Shown: one piece after another, positions 6,332-6,989 of the stretch
How the letters are laid out: each line of letters begins with the position of its first letter
Numbering within the stretch: position 1 is the first letter of the stretch
Assembly (NCBI GenBank): GCA_051879215.1
Contig: JBJELP010000265.1
Coordinates: 1 to 6,989 of the forward strand
Direction: 5' to 3'
Length of the DNA stretch: 6,989 nt
Source: TWA4 sp051879215
Lineage (GTDB): Bacteria; Bacillota; Clostridia; Lachnospirales; Lachnospiraceae
Program-made: the position numbers and the translations under genes
The notes under the pieces: generated by a model
Database searches by the model: none
The model's input: only the letters and a program-made list of their open reading frames with translations
Told to the model about the DNA's origin: nothing

Positions 6332-6357
6332 ATTCCGGTATCGGAAATTGCCGGAAT
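6332..6357 (+). promoter_or_regulatory. Alternative hairpins in the dnaX leader
   Basis: ATTCCGG (6332-6338) can pair with CCGGAAT (6351-6357). The same TTCCG (6333-6337) can instead pair with CGGAA (6342-6346). The two folds exclude each other. They end 23 nt before the start codon and do not cover the ribosome binding site at about 6367-6376. A regulatory role is speculative. The stretch 6126-6330 otherwise holds the dnaX promoter, the orphan Shine-Dalgarno at 6181 and nothing else I recognise. Confidence 0.3.
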
Positions 6358-6380
6358 TCAGCAGAAAGGGAAGTGAGCAG

Positions 6381-6989
6381 ATGGCATATACAGCGTTATA
6401 CAGAAAGTGGAGACCGCCTGTTTTTGATGATGTGAAGGGACAGGATCCGATCGTATCAGCACTCCGCAATCAGATTTGTTCCAATCGAATCGGACATGCT
6501 TATCTGTTCTGCGGCACACGTGGTACCGGAAAAACCTCCGTAGCAAAGATATTTGCCAGAGCTGTGAATTGTGAACATCCTGTGGATGGAAATCCATGCA
6601 ATAGCTGTCCCAGCTGCAAAGCGGTAAATCAGGGAAATTCAGTTAACGTGATGGAAATTGACGCAGCATCCAACAATGGTGTGGACAATATCAGAGAAAT
6701 CCGTGAGGAAGTAAGATATGCACCGACAGAAGGCAGATATAAAGTTTATATTATTGATGAAGTGCATATGCTTTCAACGGGAGCTTTTAATGCTTTGCTC
6801 AAAACGCTGGAAGAGCCTCCGGCACATGTGATTTTTATTCTTGCCACAACAGAAGCCCATAAAATTCCCATTACCGTATTATCAAGATGTCAGAGATACG
6901 ATTTTCGAAGAATTTCCTCAGAGGTTATTGCAGAACGTCTGAAAGAACTGACGGATGGTGAAGGGGTTTCCATTGAAGACCGGGCACTT
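6381..6989 (+). CDS. dnaX: DNA polymerase III subunit gamma/tau, N-terminal part
   Basis: DnaX is the AAA+ ATPase of the clamp loader that opens the beta sliding clamp and, through tau, organises the replisome. The gene runs off the right edge; 203 codons are present and the frame is still open. Visible motifs are Walker A GTRGTGKT (45-52), four zinc-binding cysteines C64, C73, C76 and C79, Walker B VYIIDEVHM with D126 and E127, sensor 1 ATTEAHKIP (155-163) and the SRC arginine finger at R169. AAGGGAAGTGAG (6366-6377) is the ribosome binding region before the ATG at 6381, and MAYTALYRKWRP is the usual N-terminus. The C-terminal tau domain and any frameshift site lie outside the window. It has its own promoter. 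Confidence 0.97.
   Translation, partial: MAYTALYRKWRPPVFDDVKGQDPIVSALRNQICSNRIGHAYLFCGTRGTGKTSVAKIFARAVNCEHPVDGNPCNSCPSCKAVNQGNSVNVMEIDAASNNGVDNIREIREEVRYAPTEGRYKVYIIDEVHMLSTGAFNALLKTLEEPPAHVIFILATTEAHKIPITVLSRCQRYDFRRISSEVIAERLKELTDGEGVSIEDRAL

Noticed and set aside
6126..6380. Signal recognition particle RNA, often found upstream of dnaX in related bacteria
   Set aside because: The conserved GGTCAGG...GGAAGGAAGCAGC core is absent in this interval.

Overview
The window looks like ordinary chromosome from a low-to-mid GC Gram-positive anaerobe, most likely a Clostridia member close to Lachnospiraceae (Blautia/Dorea-like). I base this on recognisable protein styles: a Gram-positive Mfd with a DEEQ box, a group III-type phosphofructokinase with GGNGS plus PKTIDND, and a clostridial DnaX N-terminus. 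AGGAGG-type ribosome binding sites and sigma-A promoters with 17-bp spacers agree. This is judged by eye, without a database search.

Layout, all genes on the + strand. Bases 1-192 are non-coding and packed with consecutive hairpins, probably the edge of a dispersed structured repeat or structured RNA. Next comes a promoter overlapped by a LexA-like palindrome (225-238), then pth (373-1011, peptidyl-tRNA hydrolase with an unusual charged C-terminal tail) and mfd (1110-4679, transcription-repair coupling factor). No terminator separates pth from mfd. The 98-bp gap carries two tiny ORFs chained by ATGA overlaps into the mfd start. A weak U-rich terminator may follow mfd. A strong promoter (4741-4769) then drives pfk (4921-5997, 6-phosphofructokinase) through a leader of about 145 nt with three hairpins. 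A clear intrinsic terminator (6074-6125) closes pfk. A new strong promoter (6223-6251) starts dnaX (6381 to the right edge, DNA polymerase III gamma/tau, N-terminal 203 residues only).

The genes are housekeeping: ribosome rescue (pth), clearing RNA polymerase stalled at DNA damage (mfd), glycolysis (pfk) and replication (dnaX). I see no phage, CRISPR, toxin-antitoxin or biosynthetic system, and no convincing new multi-gene system. The points worth checking are regulatory: the LexA-like box in front of pth-mfd, the micro-ORF cascade into mfd, the hairpin-rich pfk leader and the hairpin array at the left edge.
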